A DNA stretch of 64,000 nt from Tyto alba (lineage: Eukaryota; Chordata; Aves; Strigiformes; Tytonidae), in contig NW_024881316.1 in the NCBI RefSeq assembly GCF_018691265.1, forward strand, positions 24,901,819-24,965,818, read 5' to 3'. Position numbers and translations under genes: made by a program. Under the pieces are notes generated by a model. That model saw only the letters and a program-made list of their open reading frames with translations, searched no databases and had not been told where the DNA came from. Shown in pieces: positions 23,646 to 33,815 of this stretch (positions within the stretch are counted from its first letter, which is position 1; the number at the start of each line of letters is the position of its first letter).

Positions 23646-25916
23646 CTCCCCGAGCATACTGGCTTTCACCCAAGCACCCAGCTCTACACTTACCTGGGAC
23701 AATTATTACCTGCTGTGGATCTGCCATCTTCACATTCCACTCCCTTTCCTCCCTTGCACCTGTACGTTTGGAGGGTCCAGGCTTGTCTCCCTGGTTTCCA
23801 GAGGCCAGGCAGCCCAGGGAAGCCGAGTTCCCGTGGCTGGGCAGAGGCAGGGAGCGAGGCACGGAGAGGAGGGGTCATTTTAAAGAGCACCCGAGCACAG
23901 GCTCCAGTCTCTTTTGCTGGCTGTGACAGCAAAGCGTCGCACTGGCAACCACAAGCTGGAACTAACCAAGTGGCCTCTGATCTTTCTCTCTCTTTTCTAC
24001 CATACTTCCTCTCTTTTTGTCTTCTAATTTTCCAAGGAAGAGGCATTTTCACTGGCAGCTTCTGGGACAACATTTTCTAAGGAAGGTAAGGGGTTTTTAA
24101 CGCCTCACTTTGGTAGTGCTTAGAAGATGACATTTTAAGGGACAGGGAGGAGGTTGATTGTTTGAATGCATTGCTTTGGGACCCCAAATGTCCTTTGGCA
24201 TGAGTTGTTCTTAAACTAAAATAGTTGAAAGCAAACAGCTATAGAAAACCAAATTATCCGGGGTTTTCAAAGTTCAGTAAAATTGATTTATTATAGGATA
24301 GTTTGACTTGTTTCACTAGCTTTGCGTGCCCTGTCACTTACGTGCTTGTACACTAAGCTAGCCGGTGACATTTCTGCTGATGGAAAACTGTTTTTCAGGA
24401 AAAAACTTTGGAGAGTGGACATTTTTTAACAGAGAGCTTAAAATGTCACATATTTAAATGAGCTTTGCCATCATGCAATGAGGCAATAAACATTAAGTGC
24501 TGCACGTGTTACAATTTTTAAGTTACAAGTCTCTAAAGATATTTAGGAACACAAATATGACTGCCAAAAGAATATGCCCTTGCCAGCTATAAAGTTGTGG
24601 CTGTTAATATGCAAAGCTATAACTATGTGGATATCATACCATGACATTCAAAAGTTTTGTTCTTCTTTTATTCTGTGCCAACAGATACACAGATACTTGC
24701 AATATCATTGTTTTTTTTTGCAACAAAAGTTGTGTTAAACAAGTGTATTAAAACACCAGCTATACCTTCGCTTGAACCTGTCTTAAAATGGCAAGCTGCT
24801 GGGACGTTGCTATTCTGGGAGGTGACTCTGATAGGCCTCAACAGATGCAGCTCTTGGAATGCAGCCGGAGCCGGGGGGGGAGCCGGGCAGCAGCTGACCC
24901 CCACGCTGGCACACCGACATTTCGGGGATCACAGCTCACGTCAGCACAAGCTGACACTGACACTTTGGGCACACATGGCCTTCTCCCTCGCCTGCTCTGC
25001 ACATGGTCATCAACCAGCAGCAGCAGCAAAAAAAATCCGGGTGCTCACTGGCAGCACCCATTCCTTTCTATAATTACATTATCATTTTGTTACATGCTGT
25101 ATGCTCAAGCAAAAATTGATGGGCTCAGATTCTAGATTGAAATATCACTGAAGTCTTTTTATTAAGTTATCCAAAATAATCCAGTCATTTGTTTCTTCAT
25201 GTTCTCATGTTTATGAGCACAAGGATCAGACAGAAAATTAGCATGTATAAATTGTTTTAAAATCAGCGGGCGTACTGGAGATAAATGCTATATTTGAATC
25301 TATTTGAATGCAGATCTCAGCAAATCTGTTTTAACTGTGTTATTGAAGATCAGTGCTTTCCTTCAAGGCATATTTGCATATACATATATTTGTTTAAAAT
25401 AGCCCTTTTGAAAATTACTTTGGGACTGTCTTACATTGCATTTGACAAAAATGTAGCTCTTCATTTCAGCCAGAGCTGGAACTTGCCTAGAGTTGATACA
25501 TGTAATTCAAATAACTGTTCTAACATAACTGTATGGGAGTAATTCTTATCTTCACACATAAAGAGCTTACTTAAAATAACACGTCCTGCTAGAGTTTGCA
25601 TGACATTTTTTTCAAATAAAAGTTAGACATCTTCTCCCTAAATCTCCACAAAATCTGAAAAGTACAATTATAAATTTCAAGTTACTGATTTGAAAAGCAA
25701 GCAAAGTGTTCCAGGAGTAAAAAGTATTTGCAAATCTGACATGGGAAATAGAATATCATCAGTCTAGAAAAATCAAAAGTTACAAAAACCTGGAAGCAGT
25801 TTGGAGCAGGTCCTAAATTTAAGATCAATGTGACATCATACTAAAATTCACTTTCTCTTTATGTCTTATTTTGCTGTGTTCTTTAAGAATTTATACCACT
25901 CTTAGTATTTCCTGGT

Positions 25917-25943
25917 CAAATTCTGAGCTCACCTCAGAATTTG
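25917..25943. other. Perfect 11-bp hairpin upstream of KLHL31
   Basis: CAAATTCTGAG and CTCAGAATTTG are exact inverse complements around the loop CTCAC, about 480 bases before the KLHL31 coding exon acceptor. It could be a small transposon relic or a structured element. Confidence 0.5.
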
Positions 25944-26421
25944 TAAGTCTCTACTAGCCCAGGAATAAGAACGAACAAAGTTGGGGACCCGTATCTTTCC
26001 TATGTTAATTCTGAGTAATGAATTCAGGTCTAGAACCTGGCTGATTTAAATATATATTTACACAGTTTTACACTCTGGCAAACTCATTTAGAGAATTTAA
26101 CTCTTTGAATGTGGTGATAATAGGTGAAAGTTAATTTACGACCTTGTTATTTTTTAAAAAAGGAATTATTTGTAGATGTGTTCTTCACAATTTAAGTATT
26201 TATTTTTATTAATAATCAGCCACACTACAATCCAGGGCAGTATAATAGTTCTTAGGAAGACAGATTATCCTGTGTGGTTTGTTTTAGTGGCGTTTGCATA
26301 TATTGACAAAGGTTAGATTTGTTGCATGATCACATAGCTATTAAATTTCACAACTGCAGTGTAGCTCTAAACATTTTAATTTTATTTTTAGCAAGCTCTT
26401 GGCTGTAATATTTCATTGCAG

Positions 26422-27595
26422 TCATGGCCCCTAAGAAGAAGAATGTGAAAAAGAACAAAGCAGATATCAATGAAATGACTATCATTGTGGAAGATGGCCC
26501 CCTCAGTAAACTAAATGGCCTGAATGGACTCTTAGATGGAGGAAATGGTTTCAGCTGCATCTCATCTGAAGTTTCTGACCCATTGTATAGCCCAAATCTC
26601 TTGGAAGGTCTAAGCAGAATGAGACAAGAAAATTTTCTTTGTGACTTGACTATCAGTACCAAAACCAAGTCCTTCAGCGTTCATAAGGTGGTGATGGCTT
26701 CAAGCAGTGACTACTTTCACAACATCTTAAAGAAAGATCCATCCACTCAAAGAGTAGACCTCAATGATGTATCCCCATTGGGCCTAGCTACTGTTATCAC
26801 CTATGCTTACACTGGAAAACTTACTCTCTCACTTTATACAATAGGTAGTATTATTTCCACAGCAATTTATCTACAGATTCACACCCTTGTAAAGATGTGC
26901 TGTGACTTTCTAATCCAAGAAATCAGTGTTGAGAATTGTATGTATGTTGCCAATATTGCAGAAACATATGGACTAAAAACAACCAAGGAAGCAGCACACA
27001 AATTTATTAGAGACAACTTCATTGAATTTTCAGAAACAGATCAATTCTTAAAACTTACTTTTGATCAGATTAACGAACTTCTTGCAGATGACGATTTGCA
27101 GTTGCCTTCTGAAATTGTTGCATTCCAGATTGCAATAAAATGGCTGGAATTTGACCAAAAAAGGGTAAAGTTTGCTGCCGATCTCTTAGGTAACATCCGT
27201 TTTGGTACCATCTCAGCCCAAGACCTTGTCAATTATGTTCAAACTGTGCCAAGAATGATGCAAGATGCAGACTGCCATAAGCTCCTAGTGGATGCCATGA
27301 ACTATCATTTGCTTCCCTATCACCAGAATACACTTCAGTCCAGAAGAACAAGGATCCGTGGAGGTCTCAGAGTCTTAGTTACTGTTGGGGGACGCCCTGC
27401 TCTAACAGAAAAGTCTCTTAGCAGAGACATCTTATACAGAGATCCTGAAAACGGATGGAAGAAGCTGAGTGAAATGCCTGCTAAAAGTTTTAATCAGTGT
27501 GTCACGGTGATGGATGGATTTCTGTACGTGGCTGGTGGGGAAGACCAGAATGATGCCAGGAACCAAGCCAAGCATGCAGTCAGCAATTTCTGCAG
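26422..27595 (+). CDS. KLHL31: KLHL31 first coding exon (BTB, BACK, start of Kelch)
   Basis: The ATG at 26424 follows acceptor TTTCATTGCAG by two bases, so an untranslated exon must lie upstream. The exon encodes residues 1-390 plus two bases of codon 391. Residues 1-63 are a basic N-terminus ([12 protein letters not shown]). The BTB domain spans about 64-165 ([20 protein letters not shown]) and BACK about 170-275 (IAETYGL). The first Kelch glycine pairs are VTVGGRP near 320 and VAGGED near 370. The sequence is very close to mammalian KLHL31, colinear without gaps. The donor is CTGCAG|GTAACT. Confidence 0.97.
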
Positions 27596-30188
27596 GTAAC
27601 TAGTTATTTATTTAAAAGGGATAGAGAGATCTGTTCCACACAATGCAGGTAGATAGACTGAGCTGTTTTGTGATGTGCAGCGTTAACTGCTCAGATAAAT
27701 AGAAAGGAGACAGGGTGGGGGAGGTATGGATGCTGTTCCATATTGAAGTTTGAATGAACAGAAATATGCAACAGAAGTTATGCAGAAACTTTGCTATGGT
27801 TACACACGCACCATGAGAAGTGAGGAAGATCAAGAAAACTTACTCCAAGTGGAGGAAATAAATAGGAACATAAATAGGAAGTTCTGGGGTGTTATAAGGT
27901 ACCATTGAAATGCACTAAATCAGATGAGGGGAGACTTTTTAAATTTCAAGAGCTTCTAATGCCTTACAGAAAGTTCTGAAAGACATCTTTTAGGTATAAT
28001 AATCTTGACTTTCTGTGCTCCATCCACCATGTTTTCAGCAGCTTTTATATTGCATTTCATGTCTTTTAGCTTTTTTATTAATAGTTTAGAAACTGTCACT
28101 GGTTCTTGAGGGCTCTATTTCCATTCTACAGTGTATCCAAATAACACCTCACTCTTGAAATATTACAGTTCCTATCTATAGTCATCCAAGGCCTGCACTG
28201 GTGATAGCAAGGTCAGAAGAGTGCATAGGCTAACATGCAGTAGCCAAATGTGTGGTACTAGTTTTTAAATAATTCAGCCTAAAAGCTGACAGCACACAAT
28301 AGCTTGAAGCAAAGGCTGAAGGCAAGACAGTTCAGCTTTTTATCAATTAACTGACTATGGACAAGCAATGGCAATACACAGCCACAGTCATACCAATGTT
28401 TCCTTTTCTGTTCCCAGAAGGAACATTCAGAGAACTTCTTCTGAGGACATCAACCAACATACAAAGTTAATGAGTGAGGAACTTTCTCTAGGTCAATTTT
28501 ATTGTGTAATCCACTTTGTCAAAAAATTATATCGTGAAAAGGAGATTATGCTGTTGCTCTTCCCGCCTTCTGCTTTTAAGCTATGCCTCATGTTCTCACA
28601 AGGAGATACGTGCTCAATACACACCTTGGTTGAGGGAAGGAGGTGGGGGAATCTTCATGGTCCACAGCTGAGTGGGTTCTGCTCCCTGCTCTGCCATTAA
28701 CCTTGAGCACGTCAAGTTACATCACTATGTCTGCGGACTTGCTTTCAGACCTGCAGGTAGTAATGCTGAATGGCAGCTAACAATTAGTATTTACTTTCCC
28801 ATAGCCTTTTTCTGGTGTGATTCTCAGGTCCTCTCAGCATGCAACAGGAGAAATGTATGGGCCTAACAAGGTACCTCACTCAACTCCTTCAGGAGTCATA
28901 ATTTGCTCTTTCCTATTTCAAAATTGCTCATTTAGATGTCACAGACAGAGAATGTGATTTCAGATAGGAATGGTGTTAGAAAGCAAAGATGTTCTTTCCA
29001 CGGCAGGGAAAGAATACTTATGATTTAAAAAGTAGTAAAAAGATGCAAGTATAAATCACTACCTAAAATTTTTTAAAACTCTTTGAGTAAATTTTGATGT
29101 CTTTGCTGTAGGCGTAAATTGCAAAAAAAACTTCTAAAATTTCTGTTATATGTTAAAAGTATCTCTTCCCAATATTCTAGTGAGGTTATTGTACAAAATC
29201 AAATTACAGAAGAGTCAGATTTACCTCATTGAAATAATAGCAAGTTTGAATGATAGATACAGATTTTTCTCCAGTCAAAACCTAAATTTATTTGGAAACT
29301 TAACCAGGAAAACCACTTCCATTCCACTGACTTCTAATGGTCTAAATAACTAACATTTTAGCAACTTTGCACCTGCAGTGGTAATGGGACAGAGACTGTA
29401 GAATTTAGCAGAGCGGTATGTGAGACAGTTACCCTCATGTTTTTAATGCTTTCAGATACGATCCTCGTTTCAACGCCTGGATTCACCTGGCAAACATGAA
29501 CCAGCGGCGCACCCACTTTAGCCTAAACGTGTTCAACGGCCTCCTCTTTGCAGTGGGCGGTCGCAACTCCGAGGGGTGCCTCTCCTCGGTTGAATGCTAT
29601 GTGCCTGCGACTAACCAGTGGCAGCTGAAGGCACCCTTGGAGGTGCCCAGGTGCTGCCATGCCAGCGCAGTGGTGGATGGTCGGGTCCTGGTGACAGGAG
29701 GTTACATTAACAACGCTTACTCTCGCTCGGTGTGCATGTACGACCCCAGCAAAGATAGCTGGCAAGATAAGTCCAGCCTCAGCACCCCAAGGGGGTGGCA
29801 CTGCGCGGTGTCCCTTCTGGAGAGGGTCTACGTCATGGGTGGGTCTCAGCTGGGGGGGCGAGCCGAAAGGGTCGACGTTCTCCCCGTGGAGTGTTACAGT
29901 CCTTACACGGGGCAATGGAGTTACGTGGCGCCGCTTCAAACCGGAGTTAGTACGGCTGGCGCCTCCACCCTTAGCGGGAAAATTTACTTAGTGGGTGGCT
30001 GGAATGAAATAGAGAAAAAATATAAGAAGTGCATTCAGTGCTATAACCCAGATCTCAATGAATGGACAGAGGAAGATGAGCTGCCTGAGGCCACTGTGGG
30101 CGTATCGTGTTGTACGATATCCATGCCCAACACCAAGACAAGGGAGTCCCGGGCAAGCTCAGTCTCTTCTGTGCCAGTCAGTATTTAA
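26424..30188 (+). CDS. KLHL31: KLHL31, Kelch-like protein 31 (joined CDS)
   Basis: KLHL31 is a BTB-BACK-Kelch substrate adaptor for CUL3 ubiquitin ligases. From published work it is enriched in heart and skeletal muscle, is needed for muscle integrity in mouse through turnover of filamin C, and dampens MAPK/JNK-driven transcription. The CDS joins 26424-27595 and 29456-30188 across an 1860-base intron; both frames are intact. The BTB residues expected for CUL3 contact and dimerisation lie in a clean domain with no stops or frameshifts. It is transcribed away from the elongin-A-like gene. The promoter and 5' untranslated exon were not identified with confidence. Confidence 0.97.
27596..29455 (+). 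other. KLHL31: KLHL31 intron between the coding exons
   Basis: This 1860-base AT-rich intron has GT/AG ends and no coding signal. A MIR-like relic lies at about 28672-28785. Confidence 0.9.
28672..28785 (-). repeat. Degraded MIR-like relic in the KLHL31 intron
   Basis: GGTTCTGCTCCCTGCTCTGCCATTAACCTTGAGCACGTCAAG-like order (28674 onward) recalls the amniote MIR pattern GCTCTGCC...TTGGGCAAGTCA. A weak match to the CAG...CCTGTA section follows. It has the same orientation as the copy in the 3' UTR and is more decayed. Confidence 0.45.
29456..30188 (+). CDS. KLHL31: KLHL31 second coding exon (Kelch propeller, stop)
   Basis: After acceptor GCTTTCAG the frame resumes within the Arg codon as [15 protein letters not shown] and runs to TAA at 30186-30188. 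It supplies the remaining Kelch blades, marked by glycine pairs in AVGGRN, VTGGYI, VMGGSQ and LVGGWN. It ends in the conserved tail [13 protein letters not shown]. With the first exon this gives 1905 coding bases, 634 residues, equal to the human length. The first two thirds of the exon is notably GC-rich compared with the other exon. Confidence 0.97.
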
Positions 30189-30431
30189 ATACAGGTCTAA
30201 CCAGCAATAAGCGAAAATGTTTACCAGCACAGAAGTATAATTAACCCTTTAAGTAGCATTTCTGTGCTTATATGGAAAAAAGTAATTGGCTTTTCAACAG
30301 TTTTAACAGCGCAAATCAGCCAGTTTTCATCATCTTTAATACAGGTGGCCCAAAACAGCTTATTAGGGATAAGATTCATTTTATTAGCAGGAAGAGAGAG
30401 TTAACCCATAACTGCAGAATTTCATTGTCTT

Positions 30432-30560
30432 CCTGACTTTGCCACTGAGTTACTGTACTGTCTGTGGCAAATCATTTAATTTCTTTGTGCCTTGGTTTCC
30501 TTACCTGTAAAATAGAGATAAACTTTCTTCAGAAGATTGTTGTGAGGCATTTTTAATACT
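30432..30560 (-). repeat. MIR-like SINE relic in the KLHL31 3' UTR
   Basis: The stretch contains TTTGTGCCTTGGTTTCC, then ACCTGTAAAATAGAGATAA and GATTGTTGTGAGG, in the order of the reverse-complement MIR consensus (CTGTGCCTCAGTTTCC, CATCTGTAAAATGGGGATAA, GGTTGTTGTGAGG). MIR elements are over 100 My old and scarce in bird genomes. Confidence 0.75.
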
Positions 30561-32978
30561 GTTTTAAATTATTTCAGAACTCAAAATGAAAGTAAAATAT
30601 TTCTAGTAATAAATCTCAACATACATCAGAAATGTGCCATATCATCATAAAATTAATCAGTTTTGTTCTTCTCTAAGCATTTTATGTTTTGACAAACAGA
30701 AGGAATTAAAGAAAAAAACAACCCCCCCAAAATATAGCATATAGCATGTGCATTCTTTCCTTTTGGCGCAGTGGTATTCACAGAAAATTTCTCAAAATAT
30801 TTTCTTCTTCAGAAGTTAGAAAGAGATCCCTATCTTCTGCCATGAAACTCTTTAATTCTCATATATAATGCTGTGACATGGTGCTCAAGTCCTGAATCCA
30901 CAAAATACCTTAGCTCCTGTAAGCGCTATGGGCCAGCCCCCAGGGCTACCCTGGGTGCTTGATTGCTCTCCTGACCCCCATGTGAACACCAAGGAGCACA
31001 CCACTGCCCTGTCCTCCTCCTTATGCCAGGGAGACTCTTCTGTCATTTGAGGTGGAAGGCATGAAGGCCAGTCAGCATGTCTCCTCCTGTTTCTACCCTT
31101 CCCATCTGTGTAGGAATGTACCTCTGTCACCTTCTCATCTGAGAAGGTCCGCACCAATACAAAGAGCTCAGAGCTGCCACAGCAGGGGCAAAACCTAGAG
31201 GCTGAGTTTGTGCCGCGAGGCACCAAGGGCCAATGGTGTCTGAGCATGGAGAAGATGCACAGAATGTCTCTCTCAGTGTTATCCTGACAAATAACCAGTA
31301 GAGCGAGGAACAAAGATGAAATAAAGACTGCAGGATCTGCCTTTAAGAGTAGGATGTGTGTGGAAAACAGTGAATCATGGGAAAACTGGATGAAATCAAA
31401 GACTTTCCTTAATAGGAACACAGAGATACTTTAATACCTTTCTTACCAGCTGTAGGCACAACATCACCCAAAGCAGCCTTCTCCTGGGCATACCATCATG
31501 AAGCCTTCTTTACAGCCCTATTTACAGAGCTTTTATTCGTGGTTTTCCAAAGACTAATGCTGTGCCTGTTGAAGTCTGTCAAGTTTTCCTAGTGAGTAAA
31601 GTGAAGTCTTTGCTCAACTTAGAATACCTTCCAAGAATTTTCCTCCCCAATTTCAGTATGCAGTGGGGGAATTGAGCATGAAACCTAATCTATACCCTTA
31701 GCCAAAGGGATATGCAGCCCACAATGTCCCTTCAGAATTTGATACCAAAGGACTGCTGTCAGCACCAAATGTCTACATCCTTCTGTTTGGGAGGGAAAGA
31801 AGCAATACAAGGAACTAAAATTAGTTAATACAGCCAAAAGGGCAGGAGTTCATTCAGTTTAACCAGTTCGGAGAAGCTTCACATGTAGTTTTCTCAGATT
31901 ATCATTCACATCTCCAGGCTCTGGTGACAATGAGAAGGCATGCTCTTAGCTGTGTTTATAAGGCAGCCAAATTTTTATCTCATTTGCAAAAGGGGAACAC
32001 TATAAAATTGTAAGTGCAGAGATTGTTGAGGCAAGCATTTTCAGGACTCATGCTCTCCTCTTTGTAGCTTTGTTGCAGCTACATATTGAGCATCAGCATG
32101 AGTGTGACACAGTATTAGAGATGAAGTAATTCACTCTGTCGTTTGGGATTAAACTCCATGGTACTCAGTCCCGTTTTCCAGTTCTAACTTTGTGTCTGCA
32201 TCCTGACTACACAATTTTAAATCCCAAATTCTATTTTTGAGTGCTGCATGTTATTAGAATACACTGCAATGCAATGACTTTTGGTCAGAGTAGCATTGTC
32301 ATATAGTTTTGATTAATTTAATTAGCATATAGTTATCCTTTATCCTGTTTAATTAAAATGAATAAGAATTTAAATTCACAATCACAGAACAAAGCATGGA
32401 ATTGTGTAATAGAGTAAGATTACTTTGTTTTAAATACAAAAATGCTGCTCTTGCCCATTCCAGTCACCAAAAACTTCTCGTGGATGACAGCAAAATTTCT
32501 CTTTACTCAAAGTCATGATCATGTATTCCGTATTCAAGCATGTAGGAAGCTCTTTGGAAAATCCATCTTCTTCAATATTTTTTTGTAAAATATTAATGCT
32601 ATTAGATGAAGTTGCCTATTCATCCAGTCCAATGGAGACACACATACACATACCCAAGTATAATTGTATACATACTCCAGATATTATAGTGTTTCTCAGG
32701 TACCTATAAAATGGTATTTAGGAATTGAAGAAACAATTATTTTGGCCTCAGGCAAACAGTGCATGAAATTGTCATATGCAAGTGTCTCTTTTTCCCTTTA
32801 GGAATTCAATTCCAAAATGCTATGAGTGGTCAGATGTTGCTGCACACTTTCAGCTTTGCGAGCCAACATTTCCAATACATCAACAACCATCTTCTGTTCT
32901 TGAGTAGCAAGTTATTTGTGAATGATGGGCTAAGTGCAATGAAAATACTCTCTTACTACTTAAAGGGTTAAAAACTTT

Positions 32979-33082
32979 GGGGGCCAAATCCTTTTCATCT
33001 TACTCGTAAAAAAGTTCCATTGACTTCAGTGGGACTACTGAATAAGATGTACAGGATTTTGAACTCTTGGCCAAATTCTGAC
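32979..33082. repeat. Ancient amniote palindromic repeat relic
   Basis: The segment starts GGGCCAAATCC, has TCCATTGACTTCAGTGGGA in the centre and ends AGGATTTTGAACTCTTGGCC, an imperfect palindrome of about 100 bases. The centre and the GGCCAAATTCTG ends are typical of an old palindromic, DNA-transposon-like repeat common in turtles, crocodilians and birds. I cannot give its library name with certainty. Confidence 0.5.
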
Positions 33083-33735
33083 AGAATGGTAGATAATAGG
33101 TGCCTGCCAAAACTATCATACCCAGAAGGAAGACTACTCCTCAGCTTCCACTGCCTGTGGCCATGACACATCCATAGGGATGTGTCCTAGGGCAGGAGCC
33201 AAGTTCCACTTGGCCACATGTTCCTTCTGTAGCACAAATTAGGTATGTACTTCATGCCAAAAATCTTAGGTAGATTAACAAATGGTATTATCAGTATAGC
33301 ACTTCAGGGTGGTTTTATATTATTTTCTCTAAATATCTGTTCAGGCTTCAACTGCACACTGAGCCAGAATTTGGCCCTTAATATGTGACAATATCAGCTA
33401 AACTTAATATTATTTTGATCATATCGATGTACTGAGCTATTTGTGACATTTGTATGTACAATCCTGTTGTGTTAGAACTGTGATAAATGGTTTGTATGTT
33501 GTGTTTTATGGGATGGTTTTCTTTCACTGTCTGGTATCATACTTTCAATCTCCAGATGTTTAATAAAAACATCTCAGTTCAGCTTGAAATACTGTATATC
33601 CAAAAAAGAAATTTAAAAATGCAGTTTAGGAAGTACTGTATATGGTTATATTAAGTAAAGCATAGGGCTTCCAACTGTATGAGATGCAAATTGTTAAAAT
33701 ACTGCAGGGATCTTCTTTAACGCTATACTAATAGT

Positions 33736-33815
33736 TTAAAAAAACAAAAAGCAAAAAGAAAAAAAACCCAAAACAAAACAAACAAAAAAAAACCAACAAA
33801 CATATATATATATGT
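33736..33815. repeat. A-rich simple repeat with (TA)n
   Basis: A-runs broken by C and G, followed by CATATATATATATG, just past the putative KLHL31 polyadenylation site. Confidence 0.75.

Larger units (their letters stand above)
18235..26421. other. Upstream region of KLHL31 back to the ERV remnant
   Basis: It begins GC-rich (18.24-18.95 kb), then is AT-rich intergenic DNA with a CR1 copy at 23.4 kb and GC-rich patches at 23.78-23.96 and 24.85-24.97 kb. KLHL31's untranslated first exon should lie here. A donor-like AAGGAAG|GTAAGG at 24080-24090 is one candidate end. No coding exon is supported. Confidence 0.5.
30189..33580 (+). other. KLHL31: Probable KLHL31 3' untranslated region
   Basis: There is no coding signal after the KLHL31 stop. 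Polyadenylation signals AATAAA occur at 30608-30613 and 33562-33567, so short and long 3' ends of about 0.45 and 3.4 kb are possible. The region carries a MIR-like relic and an old palindromic repeat, which suggests it has been stable for a very long time. Its extent is inferred. Confidence 0.5.

Noticed and set aside
23433..24080. 215-codon plus-strand open frame
   Set aside because: It begins inside an antisense CR1 fragment and continues into non-coding GC-rich DNA; no family match.
30885..31421. 178-codon minus-strand open frame
   Set aside because: It lies antisense within the probable KLHL31 3' UTR and has no family match or splice support.
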